Source: Euptelea pleiosperma
Taxonomy: Eukaryota; Streptophyta; Magnoliopsida; Ranunculales; Eupteleaceae
DNA: 64,000 nt
Direction: 5' to 3'
NCBI GenBank assembly: GCA_035048495.1
Contig: CM068545.1
Location: forward strand, 45,936,450-46,000,449
Shown: positions 1 to 11,028 of the stretch, one piece after another
Layout: every line of letters begins with the position of its first letter
Position numbering within the stretch: the stretch's first letter is position 1
Position numbers and translations under genes: made by a program
The notes under the pieces: model-generated
What the model saw: only the letters and a program-made list of their open reading frames with translations
Databases searched by the model: none
What the model was told of the DNA's origin: nothing

Positions 1-396
1 TGTGCCCGATTCCTTTGGGGTGGTGTCGATCTTCACAAACATGCTGTTGCATGGACCTTGATTTGCCGGCCTAAAAACGAAGGTGGTCTGGGGCTTAAAA
101 ACCTCGAGACTTGGAACAAAGCAGCCACTCTAAGACATACTTACGCTGTTGCGGCTTCTAAAGACAATCTCTGGGTTGAGTGGACTCGAGCTAATCTCAT
201 CAAGGAGAACAAGTTTTGGACAATGAAGATCCCTCAAAATTGTTCTTGGGGTTGGCGGAAAGTACTCAAATCCAGAACTTTGGCACAAAAATTGATACAG
301 CATACTATTGGGACTGGGAAAAATACATACTTATGGCATGACCCCTGGCATCCCAGCGGTATCTTGCTGGATATATTCCATAGAAACCAGCGTTTT
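1..396 (+). pseudogene. LINE (L1-like non-LTR retrotransposon) reverse transcriptase ORF2 fragment
   Basis: This is a piece of a plant LINE ORF2 protein, from the stretch between the reverse transcriptase core and the C-terminal zinc-binding domain. The frame is open from base 1, so it continues beyond the left edge. Visible hallmarks, in order, are FLWGG (bases 10-24), W.LICRPK..GGLGLKNLE.WN (from base 52) and a WHDPWHP motif near base 340, all typical of plant L1-like elements. Similarity ends near 396, where the sequence switches to satellite in mid-monomer. There is no 3' UTR or poly(A), so the element is broken. The frame runs on by chance to a stop near 501 inside satellite. It is not a functional gene. 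Family assignment is from remembered motif patterns; clade not determined. Confidence 0.85.
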
Positions 397-471
397 AACT
401 TGTTCCGACTGTCCCGAATCTTTTTTCAACAGTTCAAATGTGTTGAAACAATTGTAATGGAAGATACTAAG
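397..471. repeat. Truncated satellite monomer (M14 tail) at the array edge
   Basis: The last 75 bp of an M14-type monomer (AACTTGTTCCGACTGTCCCG onward) is joined directly to LINE sequence. This is the left edge of the array in this window. Assignment to M14 rests on the ATACTAAG ending, which is specific to the M14/M1 boundary. Confidence 0.85.
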
Positions 472-597
472 TCAAATTACGAGATCCGGTTGTGCAAATG
501 AAACTAGTTATAAGCTTGGGAATGTAACGCACAAACTGAGTCCAATTAGGGTCATTGACGCACGAATGCGGTAAACCTGTTCCGACAGTCCCGAATC

Positions 598-628
598 TTG
601 TTCCAACACTTCAAATGTGTTGAAACAA
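598..628. repeat. Dyad symmetry within the monomer (representative site)
   Basis: TTGTTCCAACAC, a 7-nt spacer TTCAAAT, then GTGTTGAAACAA: 12-bp arms with 11 of 12 positions complementary. The same block recurs in most monomers that carry the CCAACACTTC form. In M5, M6, M9 and the M14 CAACAGTTC form the arms are partly broken by substitutions. Confidence 0.8.
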
Positions 629-1287
629 TTGTAATAGAAGATATTGAGTCAAATTACGAAGTCCGATTGCGAAAAAGTAAGTAATTATAGGCTTAGGAAT
701 GTAACAAACAAATTAAGTCCAATTAAAGACATTGACGAACGGATGGAGCAAACTTCTTCCGACTGTCCTAAATCTTGTTCCAACACTTCAAATGTGTTGA
801 AATAATAGTAATGGAAGAGTTTGAGTCAAATTACGGGGTCCGGTTGCGAAAAAGTCACTAGTTATAGGCTTCGGAATGTAACACACAAACTCAGTCCAAT
901 TAGCGACATTGACGCACGGATGGAGCAAAATTGTTTCGACTGTCCCGAATCTTTTTCAAACACTGCAAATGTGTTGAAACATTAGTAATAGAAGAGTTTG
1001 AGTCAAATTACGAGGTCCGGTTGCACAAAAGTCACTAGTTATAGGCTTCGAAATGTAACAAACAAACTGAGTCCAATTAGAGACATTGACGCACGGATGG
1101 AGCAAACTTGTTTCGACTGTCCCGAATCTTGTTCCAAGACTTTAAATGTGTTGAAACAATTGCAATGGAACAGATTGAGTCAAATTACGAGATCCGGTTG
1201 CGAAAAAGTCACTTGTTATAAGCTTAGGAGTGTAACGCACAAACTGAGTCCAATTATAGTCATTGACGCACGAACGGAGCAAACTTG

Positions 1288-1304
1288 TTCCGACTGTCCC
1301 GAAT
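1288..1304 (-). promoter_or_regulatory. CENP-B-box-like motif (representative site)
   Basis: On the minus strand the 17-mer reads ATTCGGGACAGTCGGAA. Against the mammalian box NTTCGNNNNANNCGGGN it matches 8 of 9 fixed positions, with CGGA in place of CGGG. It occurs in monomers with TTCCGACTGTCCCGAAT. Monomers with CGACAGTCCC lose one more position. Protein binding is unproven, and plants have no established CENP-B role at centromeres. Confidence 0.3.
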
Positions 1305-2873
1305 CTTGTTCCAAGTCTTCAAATGTGTTAAAACAATTGTAATAGAAGATATTGAGTCAAATTACGAGGTCCGGTTGTGAAAAAGTCACTAGTTATAAGC
1401 TAAGGAATGTAACGCACAAACTGAGTCCAATTAGAGTCATTGACGCACGAATGGGGCAAACTTGTTTCGACAGTCCCGAATCTTGTTCAACACTTCAAAT
1501 GTGTTAAAACAATTGTAATACAAGATATTGAGCGAAAATACGAAGTTCGGATACGAAAAAGTCAGTAATTATAGGCTTAGGAATGTAACACCCAAACTGA
1601 GTCCAATTAGAGACATTGACGAACGAATGGAGCAAACTTGTTCCGACTGTCCCGAATCTTTTTTCAACAGTTGAAATGTGTTAAAACAATTGTAATGGAA
1701 GATATTGAGTCAAATTACGAGGTCCGGTTGTGCAAACGTCACTAGTTATAAGCTTGGGAATGTAACGCACAAACTGAGTGCAATTGGAGTCATTTACGCA
1801 CGAATGGGGTAAACTTGTTCCGACAGTCCCGAATCTTGTTCCAACACATCAAATGCGTTAAAACAATTGTAATAGAAGATATTGAGTCAAATTACGGATT
1901 CCGATTGCGAAAAAGTAAGTAATTATAGGCTTAGGAATGTAACACACAAATTGAGTCCAATTAGAGACATTGACGAACGGATGGAGCAAACTTCTTTCGA
2001 CTGTCCCAAATCTTGTTCATACACTTCAAATGTGTTGAAACAATAGTAATGGAAGAGTTTGAGTCAAATTACAGGGTCCGGTTGCGAAAAAGTCACTAGT
2101 TATAGGCTTCGGAATGTAACACACAAACTGAGTCCAAATAGAGACATTGACGCACGGATGGAGCAAAATTGTTGCGACTGTCCCGAATCTTTTTCAAACA
2201 CTTCAAATGTGTTGAAACAATAGTAATGGAAGAGTTTGAGTCAAATTACGATGTCCGGTTGCCCAAAAGTCACTAGTTATAGGCTTCGGAATGTAACAAC
2301 CAAACTGAGTCCAATTAGAGTCATTGACGCACGGATGGAACAAACTTGTTTCAACTATCCCGATTCTTGTTCCAACACTTCAAATGTGTTAAAACAATTA
2401 TAATAGAAGATATTGAGTCAAATTACGAAGTCCGGTTGTAAAAAAGTCAATAACAAACTTGTTCCGATTGTCCCGAATCTTGTTCCAGCACTTCAAATGT
2501 GTTGAAACAATTACAATGGAAGAGATTGAGTCAAATTACGAGGTCCGGTTGTGCAAAGCTCACTAGTTATAAGCTTTGGAATGTGACGCACAAACTGAGT
2601 CCAATTAGAGTCATTGATGCACGAATGGGACAAACTTGTTCCTATAGTCCCGAATCTTGTTCTAACACTTCAAATGTGTTAAAACAATTCTAATAGAAGA
2701 TATTGAGTGAAATTACGAAGTCTGGTTGCGAAAAAGTCAGTAATTATAGGCTTAGCCAATCTGAGTCCAATTAGAGACATTGACGGAGGAATGGAGCAAA
2801 CTTGTTCCGACTGTCCCGAATCTTTTTTCAACAGTTCAAATGTGTTGAAACAATTGTAATGGAAGATACAAAG

Positions 2874-5744
2874 TCAAATTACGAGATCCGGTTGTGCAAA
2901 TGAAACTAGTTATAAGCTTGGTAATGTAACGCACAAACTGAGTCCAATTAGGGTCATTGACGCACGAATGCGGTAAACCTGTTCCGACAGTCCCGAATCT
3001 TGTTCCAACACTTCAAATGTGTTGAAACAATTGTAATAGAAGATATTGAGTCAAATTACGAAGTCCGATTGCGAAAAAGTAAGTAATTATAGGCTTAGGA
3101 ATGTAACAAACAAATTGAGTCCAATTAAAGACGTTGACGAACGGATGGAGCAAACTTCTTCCGACTGTCCTAAATCTTGTTCCAACACTTCAAATGTGTT
3201 GAAATAATAGTAATGGAAGAGTTTGAGTCAAATTACGGGGTCCGGTTGCGAAAAAGTCACTAGTTATAGGCTTCGGAATGTAACACACAAACTCAGTCCA
3301 ATTAGCGACATTGACGCACGGATGGAGCAAAATTGTTTCGACTGTCCCGAATCTTTTTCAAACACTGCAAATGTGTTGAAACATTAGTAATAGAAGAGTT
3401 TGAGTCAAATTACGAGGTCCGGTTGCACAAAAGTCACTAGTTATAGGCTTCGGAATGTAACAAACAAACTGAGTCCAATTAGAGACATTGACGCACGGAT
3501 GGAGCAAACTTGTTTCGATTGTCCCGAATCTTGTTCCAAGACTTTAAATGTGTTGAAACAATTGCAATGGAACAGATTGAGTCAAATTACGAGATCCGGT
3601 TGCGAAAAAGTCACTTGTTATAAGCTTAGGAGTGTAACGCACAAACTGAGTCCAATTATAGTCATTGACGCACGAACGGAGCAAACTTGTTCCAACTGTC
3701 AATTACTGTCAGTTTGCGAAAAAGTAAGTAATTATGGGCTTAGGAATGTAACAAACAAATTGAGTCCAATTAAAGACGTTGACGAACGGATGGAGCAAAC
3801 TTCTTCCGACTGTCTTAAGTCTTGTTCCAACACTTCAAATGTGTTGAAATAATAGTAATGGAAGAGTTTGAGTCAAATTACGGGGTCCGGCTGCGAAAAA
3901 GTCACTAGTTATAGGCTTTGGAATGTAACACACAAACTCAGTCCAATTAGCGATATTGACGCACGGATGGAGCAAAATTGTTTCGACTGTCCCGAATCTT
4001 TTTCAAACACTGCAAATGTGTTGAAACATTAGTAATAGAAGAGTTTGAGTCAAATTACGAGGTCCGGTTGCACAAAAGTCACTAGTTATAGGCTTCGGAA
4101 TGTAACAAACAAACTGAGTCCAATTAGAAACATTGACGCACGGATGGAGCAAACTTGTTTCGACTGTCCCGAATCTTGTTCCAAGACTTTAAATGTGTTG
4201 AAACAATTGCAATGGAACAGATTGAGTCAAATTTCGAGATCCGGTTGCGAAAAAGTCACTTGTTATAAGCTTAGGAGTGTAACGCACAAACTGAGTCCAA
4301 TTATAGTCATTGACGCACGAACGGAGCAAACTTGTTCCGACTGTCCCGAATCTTGTTCCAAGTCTTCAAATGTGTTAAAACAATTGTAATAGAAGATATT
4401 GAGTCAAATTACGAGGTCCGGTTGTGAAAAAGTCACTAGTTATAAGCTAAGGAATGTAACGCACAAACTGAGTCCAATTGGAGTCATTTACGCACGAATG
4501 ATGTAAACTTGTTCCGACAGTCCCGAATCTTGTTCCAACACATCAAATGCGTTAAAACAATTGTAATAGAAGATATTGAGTCGAATTACGGATTCCGATT
4601 GCGAAAAAGTAAGTAATTATAGGCTTAGGAATGTAACACACATATTGAGTCCAATTAGAGACATTGACGAACGGATGGAGCAAACTTCTTTCGACTGTCC
4701 CAAATCTTGTTCATACACTTCAAATGTGTTGAAACAATAGTAATGGAAGAGTTTGAGTCAAATTACAGGGTCCGGTTGCGAAAAAGTCACTAGTTATAGG
4801 CTTCGGAATGTAACACACAAACTGAGTCCAAATAGAGACATTGACGCACGGATGGAGCAAAATTGTTGCGACTGTCCCGAATCTTTTTCAAACACTTCAA
4901 ATGTGATGAAACAATAGTAATGGAAGAGTTTGAGTCAAATTACAGGGTCCGGTTGCGAAAAAGTCACTAGTTATAGGCTTCGGAATGTAACACACAAACT
5001 GAGTCCAAATAGAGACATTGACGCACGGATGGAGCAAAATTGTTGCGACTATCCCAAATCTTTTTCAAACACTTCAAATGTGTTGAAACAATAGTAATGG
5101 AAGAGTTTGAGTCAAATTACGATGTCCGGTTGCACAAAAGTCACTAGTTATAGGCTTCGGAATGTAACAACCAAACTGAGTCCAATTAGAGTCATTAACG
5201 CACGGATGGAACAAACTTGTTTCAACTATCCCGATTCTTGTTCCAACACTTCAAATGTGTTAAAACAATTATAATAGAAGATATTGAGTCAAATTACGAA
5301 GTCCGATTGTGAAAAAGTCAATAACAAACTTGTTCCGATTGTCCCGAATCTTGTTCCAGCACTTCAAATGTGTTGAAACAATTATAATGGAAGAGATTGA
5401 GTCAAATTACGAGGTCCGGTTGTGCAAAACTCACTAGTTATAAGCTTTGGAATGTGACGCACAAACTGAGTCCAATTAGTGTCATTGATGCACGAATGGG
5501 ACAAACTTGTTCCTATAGTCCCGAATCATGTTCTAACACTTCAAATGTGTTAAAACAATTCTAATAGAAGATATTGAGTGAAATTACGAAGTCTGGTTGC
5601 GAAAAAGTCAGTAATTATAGGCTTAGCCAATCTGAGTCCAATTAGAGACATTGACGAAGGAATGGAGCAAACTTGTTCCGACTGTCCCGAATCTTTTTTC
5701 AACAGTTCAAATGTGTTGAAACAATTATAATGGAAGATACTAAG
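2874..5744. repeat. Satellite HOR 2: rearranged, 2871 bp
   Basis: The length is explained exactly by four changes to HOR 1: a 645-bp internal re-run of M2-M4/M5 (bases 3400-4044 against 4045 onward), loss of the 353-bp M7-M8 dimer by an M6/M8 fusion near 4470, one extra M10 monomer (177 bp, near 4765 and 4942), and the same 11-bp M14 deletion. 2402+645-353+177=2871. The re-run starts at an aberrant junction near 3698. Confidence 0.8.
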
Positions 5745-8700
5745 TAAAATTACGAGATCCGGTTGTGCAAATGAAACTAGTTATAAGCTTGGGAATGTAA
5801 CGCACAAACTGAGTCCAATTAGGGTCATTGACGCACGAAAGGGGTAAACCTGTTCCGACAGTCCCGAATCTTGTTCCAACACTTCAAATGTGTTGAAACA
5901 ATTGTAATAGAAGATATTGAGTCAAATTACGAAGTCCGATTGCGAAAAAGTAAGTAATTATAGGCTTAGGAATGTAACAAACAAATTGAGTCCAATTAAA
6001 GACGTTGACGAACGGATGGAGCAAACTTCTTCCGACTGTCCTAAATCTTGTTCCAACACTTCAAATGTGTTGAAATAATAGTAATGGAAGAGTTTGAGTC
6101 AAATTACGGGGTCCGGTTGCGAAAAAGTCACTAGTTATAGGCTTCGGAATGTAACACACAAACTCAGTCCAATTAGCGACATTGACGCACGGATGGAGCA
6201 AAATTGTTTCGACTGTCCCGAATCTTTTTCAAACACTGCAAATGTGTTGAAACATTAGTAATAGAAGAGTTTGAGTCAAATTACGAGGTCCGGTTGCACA
6301 AAAGTCACTAGTTATAGGCTTCGGAATGTAACAAACAAACTGAGTCCAATTAGAGACATTGACGCACGGATGGAGCAAACTTGTTTCGATTGTCCCGAAT
6401 CTTGTTCCAAGACTTTAAATGTGTTGAAACAATTGCAATGGAACAGATTGAGTCAAATTACGAGATCCGGTTGCGAAAAAGTCACTTGTTATAAGCTTAG
6501 GAGTGTAACGCACAAACTGAGTCCAATTATAGTCATTGACGCACGAACGGAGCAAACTTGTTCCAACTGTCAATTACTGTCAGTTTGCGAAAAAGTAAGT
6601 AATTATAGGCTTAGGAATGTAACAAACAAATTGAGTCCAATTAAAGACGTTGACGAACGGATGGAGCAAACTTCTTCCGACTGTCCTAAATCTTGTTCCA
6701 ACACTTCAAATGTGTTGAAATAATAGTAATGGAAGAGTTTGAGTCAAATTACGGGGTCCGGTTGCGAAAAAGTCACTAGTTATAGGCTTCGGAATGTAAC
6801 ACACAAACTCAGTCCAATTAGCGACATTGACGCACGGATGGAGCAAAATTGTTTCGACTGTCCCGAATCTTTTTCAAACACTGCAAATGTGTTGAAACAT
6901 TAGTAATAGAAGAGTTTGAGTCAAATTACGAGGTCCGGTTGCACAAAAGTCACTAGTTATAGGCTTCGGAATGTAACAAACAAACTGAGTCCAATTAGAG
7001 ACATTGACGCACGGATGGAGCAAAATTGTTTCGACTATCCCGAATCTTGTTCCAAGACTTTAAATGTGTTGAAACAATTGCAATGGAACAGATTGAGTCA
7101 AATTTCGAGATCCGGTTGCGAAAAATTCACTTGTTATAAGCTTAGGAGTGTAACGCACAAACTGAGTCCAATTATAGTCATTGACGCACGAACGGAGCAA
7201 ACTTGTTCCGACTGTCCCGAATCTTGTTCCAAGTCTTCAAATGTGTTAAAACAATTGTAATAGAAGATATTGAGTCAAATTACGAGGTCCGGTTGTGAAA
7301 AAGTCACTAGTTATAAGCTAAGGAATGTAACGCACAAACTGAGTCCAATTGGAGTCATTTACGCACGAATGGGGTAAACTTGTTCCGACAGTCCCGAATC
7401 TTGTTCCAACACATCAAATGCGTTAAAACAACTGGAATAGAAGATATTGAGTCAAATTACGGATTCCGATTGCGAAAAAGTAAGTACTTATAGGCTTAGG
7501 AATGTAACACACATATTGAGTCCAATTAGAGACATTGACGAACGGATGGAGCAAACTTCTTTCGACTGTCCCAAATCTTGTTCATACACTTCAAATGTGT
7601 TGAAACAATAGTAATGGAAGAGTTTGAGTCAAATTACAGGGTCCGGTTGCGAAAAAGTCACTAGTTATAGGCTTCGCAATGTAACACACAAACTGAGTCC
7701 AAATAGAGACATTGACGCACGGATGGAGCAAAATTGTTGCGACTGTCCCGAATCTTTTTCAAACACTTCAAATGTGATGAAACAATAGTAATGGAAGAGT
7801 TTGAGTCAAATTACAGGGTCCGGTTGCGAAAAAGTCACTAGTTATAGGCTTCGGAATGTAACACACAAACTGAGTCCAAATAGAGACATTGACGCACGGA
7901 TGGAGCAAAATTGTTGCGACTGTCCCGAATCTTTTTCAAACACTTCAAATGTGATGAAACAATAGTAATGGAAGAGTTTGAGTCAAATTACAGGGTCCGG
8001 TTGCGAAAAAGTCACTAGTTATAGGCTTCGGAATGTAACACACAAACTGAGTCCAAATAGAGACATTGACGCACGGATGGAGCAAAATTGTTGCGACTAT
8101 CCCAAATCTTTTTCAAACACTTCAAATGTGTTGAAACAATAGTAATGGAAGAGTTTGAGTCAAATTACGATGTCCGGTTGCACAAAAGTCACTAGTTATA
8201 GGCTTCGGAATGTAACAACCAAACTGAGTCCAATTAGAGTCATTGACGCACGGATGGAACAAACTTGTTTCAACTATCCCGATTCTTGTTCCAACACTTC
8301 AAATGTGTTAAAACAATTATAATAGAAGATATTGAGTCAAATTACGAAGTCCGGTTGTGAAAAAGTCAATAACAAACTTGTTCCGATTGTCCCGAATCTT
8401 GTTCCAGCACTTCAAATGTGTTGAAACAATTACAATGGAAGAGATTGAGTCAAATTACGAGGTCCGGTTGTGCAAAACTCACTAGTTATAAGCTTTGGAA
8501 TGTGACGCACAAACTGAGTCCAATTAGTGTCATTGATGCACGAATGGGACAAACTTGTTCCTATAGTCCCGAATCATGTTCTAACACTTCAAATGTGTTA
8601 AAACAATTCTAATAGAAGATATTGAGTGAAATTACGAAGTCTGGTTGCGAAAAAGTCAGTAATTATAGGCTTAGCCAATCTGAGTCCAATTAGAGACATT

Positions 8701-8792
8701 GACGGAGGAATGGAGCAAACTTGTTCCGACTGTCCCGAATCTTTTTTCAACAGTTCAAATGTGTTGAAACAATTATAATGGAAGATACTAAG
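5745..8792. repeat. Satellite HOR 3: HOR 2 plus one monomer, 3048 bp
   Basis: Same architecture as HOR 2, including the 645-bp re-run, the aberrant junction (near 6569), the M6/M8 fusion and the 11-bp M14 deletion. M10 is present three times (near 7635, 7812 and 7989) instead of twice, adding 177 bp. HORs 2 and 3 are therefore a direct tandem duplication followed by gain or loss of one monomer. Confidence 0.8.
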
Positions 8793-11028
8793 TCAAATTA
8801 CGAGATCCGGTTGTGCAAATGAAACTAGTTATAAGCTTGGGAATGTAACGCACAAACTGAGTCCAATTAGGGTCATTGACGCACGAATGGGGTAAACCTG
8901 TTCCGACAGTCCCGAATCTTGTTCCAACACTTCAAGTGTGTTGAAACAATTGTAATAGAAGATATTGAGTCAAATTACGAAGTCCGATTCCGAAAAAGTA
9001 AGTAATTATAGGCTTAGGAATGTAACAAACAAATTGAGTCCAATTAAAGACGTTGACGAACGGATGGAGCAAACTTCTTCCGACTGTCCTAAATCTTGTT
9101 CCAACACTTCAAATGTGTTGAAATAATAGTAATGGAAGAGTTTGAGTCAAATTACGGGGTCCGGTTGCGAAAAAGTCACTAGTTATAGGCTTCGGAATGT
9201 AACACACAAACTCAGTCCAATTAGCGACATTGACGCACGGATGGAGCAAAATTGTTTCGACTGTCCCGAATCTTTTTCAAACACTGCAAATGTGTTGAAA
9301 CATTAGTAATAGAAGAGTTTGAGTCAAATTACGAGGTCCGGTTGCACAAAAGTCACTAGTTATAGGCTTCGGAATGTAACAAACAAACTGAGTCCAATTA
9401 GAGACATTGACGCACGGATGGAGCAAACTTGTTTCGACTATCCCGAATCTTGTTCCAAGACTTTAAATGTGTTGAAACAATTGCAATGGAACAGATTGAG
9501 TCAAATTTCGAGATCCGGTTGCGAAAAATTCACTTGTTATAAGCTTAGGAGTGTAACGCACAAACTGAGTCCAATTATAGTCATTGACGCACGAACGGAG
9601 CAAACTTGTTCCGACTGTCCCGAATCTTGTTCCAAGTCTTCAAATGTGTTAAAACAATTGTAATAGAAGATATTGAGTCAAATTACGAGGTCCGGTTGTG
9701 AAAAAGTCACTAGTTATAAGCTAAGGAATGTAACGCACAAACTGAGTCCAATTGGAGTCATTTACGCACGAATGGGGTAAACTTGTTCCGACAGTCCCGA
9801 ATCTTGTTCCAACACATCAAATGCGTTAAAACAACTGGAATAGAAGATATTGAGTCAAATTACGGATTCCGATTGCGAAAAAGTAAGTACTTATAGGCTT
9901 AGGAATGTAACACACAAATTGAGTCCAATTAGAGACATTGACGAACGGATGGAGCAAACTTCTTTCGACTGTCCCAAATCTTGTTCATACACTTCAAATG
10001 TGTTGAAACAATAGTAATGGAAGAGTTTGAGTCAAATTACAGGGTCCGGTTGCGAAAAAGTCACTAGTTATAGGCTTCGCAATGTAACACACAAACTGAG
10101 TCCAAATAGAGACATTGACGCACGGATGGAGCAAAATTGTTGCGACAGTCCCGAATCTTTTTCAAACACTTCAAATGTGATGAAACAATAGTAATGGAAG
10201 AGTTTGAGTCAAATTACAGGGTCCGGTTGCGAAAAAGTCACTAGTTATAGCCTTCGGAATGTAACACACAAACTGAGTCCAAATAGAGACATTGACGCAC
10301 GGATGGAGCAAAATTGTTGCGACTGTCCCGAATCTTTTTCAAACACTTCAAATGTGTTGAAACAATAGTAATGGAAGAGTTTGAGTCAAATTACGATGTC
10401 CGGTTGCACAAAAGTCACTAGTTATAGGCTTCGGAATGTAACAACCAAACTGAGTCCAATTAGAGTCATTGACGCATGGATGGAACAAACTTGTTTCAAC
10501 TATCCCGATTCTTGTCCAACACTTCAAATGTGTTAAAACAATTATAATAGAAGATATTGAGTCAAATTATGAAGTCCGGTTGTGAAAAAGTCAATAACAA
10601 ACTTGTTCCGATTGTCCCGAATCTTGTTCCAAGTCCTCAAATGTGTTGAAACAATTACAATGGAAGAGATTGAGTCAAATTACGAGGTCCGGTTGTGCAA
10701 AAGTCACTAGTTATAAGCTTTGGAATGTGACGCACAAACTGAGTCCAATTAGAGTCATTGATGCACGAATGGGACAAACTTGTTCCTATAGTCCCGAATC
10801 TTGTTCTAACACTTCAAATGTGTTAAAACAATTCTAATAGAAGATATTGAGTGAAATTACGAAGTCTGGTTGCGAAAAAGTCATTAATTATAGGCTTAGG
10901 AATGTAACACCCAATCTGAGTCCAATTAGAGACATTGACGAACGAATGGAGCAAACTTGTTCCGACTGTCCCGAATCTTTTTTCAACAGTTCAAATGTGT
11001 TGAAATAATTGTAATGGAAGATACTAAG
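8793..11028. repeat. Satellite HOR 4: 13-mer, 2236 bp
   Basis: It lacks the M7-M8 dimer (M6/M8 fusion, as in HORs 2-3), has M10 twice (near 10040 and 10215), and has the full M14 without the 11-bp deletion. A single-base loss (CTTGTCCAAC) near 10514 completes the arithmetic: 2413-353+177-1=2236. Confidence 0.8.

Larger units (their letters stand above)
472..2873. repeat. Satellite HOR 1: 14-mer, 2402 bp
   Basis: Complete M1-M14 order. It is 11 bp shorter than the 2413-bp canonical form because M14 lost GAATGTAACAC near 2755 (TAGGCTTAG joins CCAATCTGAG). The M14/M1 boundary carries CAAAG instead of CTAAG. M12 is the 113-bp truncated form, with its deletion junction near 2450. Confidence 0.85.

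Noticed and set aside
58..501. The 147-codon frame 58-501 as an intact gene
   Set aside because: Only the part to about 396 resembles LINE reverse transcriptase. The rest is satellite read through in frame, and the 5' end lies outside the window.
998..1342. Open frames of 64 to 150 codons in the satellite (for example 998-1342, 2499-2693, 3400-3852 and many repeats), with a shared MSQITRSGC or MLKQLQW start
   Set aside because: They are the 177-bp repeat read in a frame that stays open because 177 is divisible by three. They start at non-ATG codons, end at a stop that recurs in the monomer, and show no independent sign of coding.
1910..1925. GTAAGTAATTAT in M2/M9 monomers as splice donors
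   Set aside because: They match GTAAGT but no exon or gene context is present. The motif is just a GTCAGT/GTCACT variant at that monomer position.
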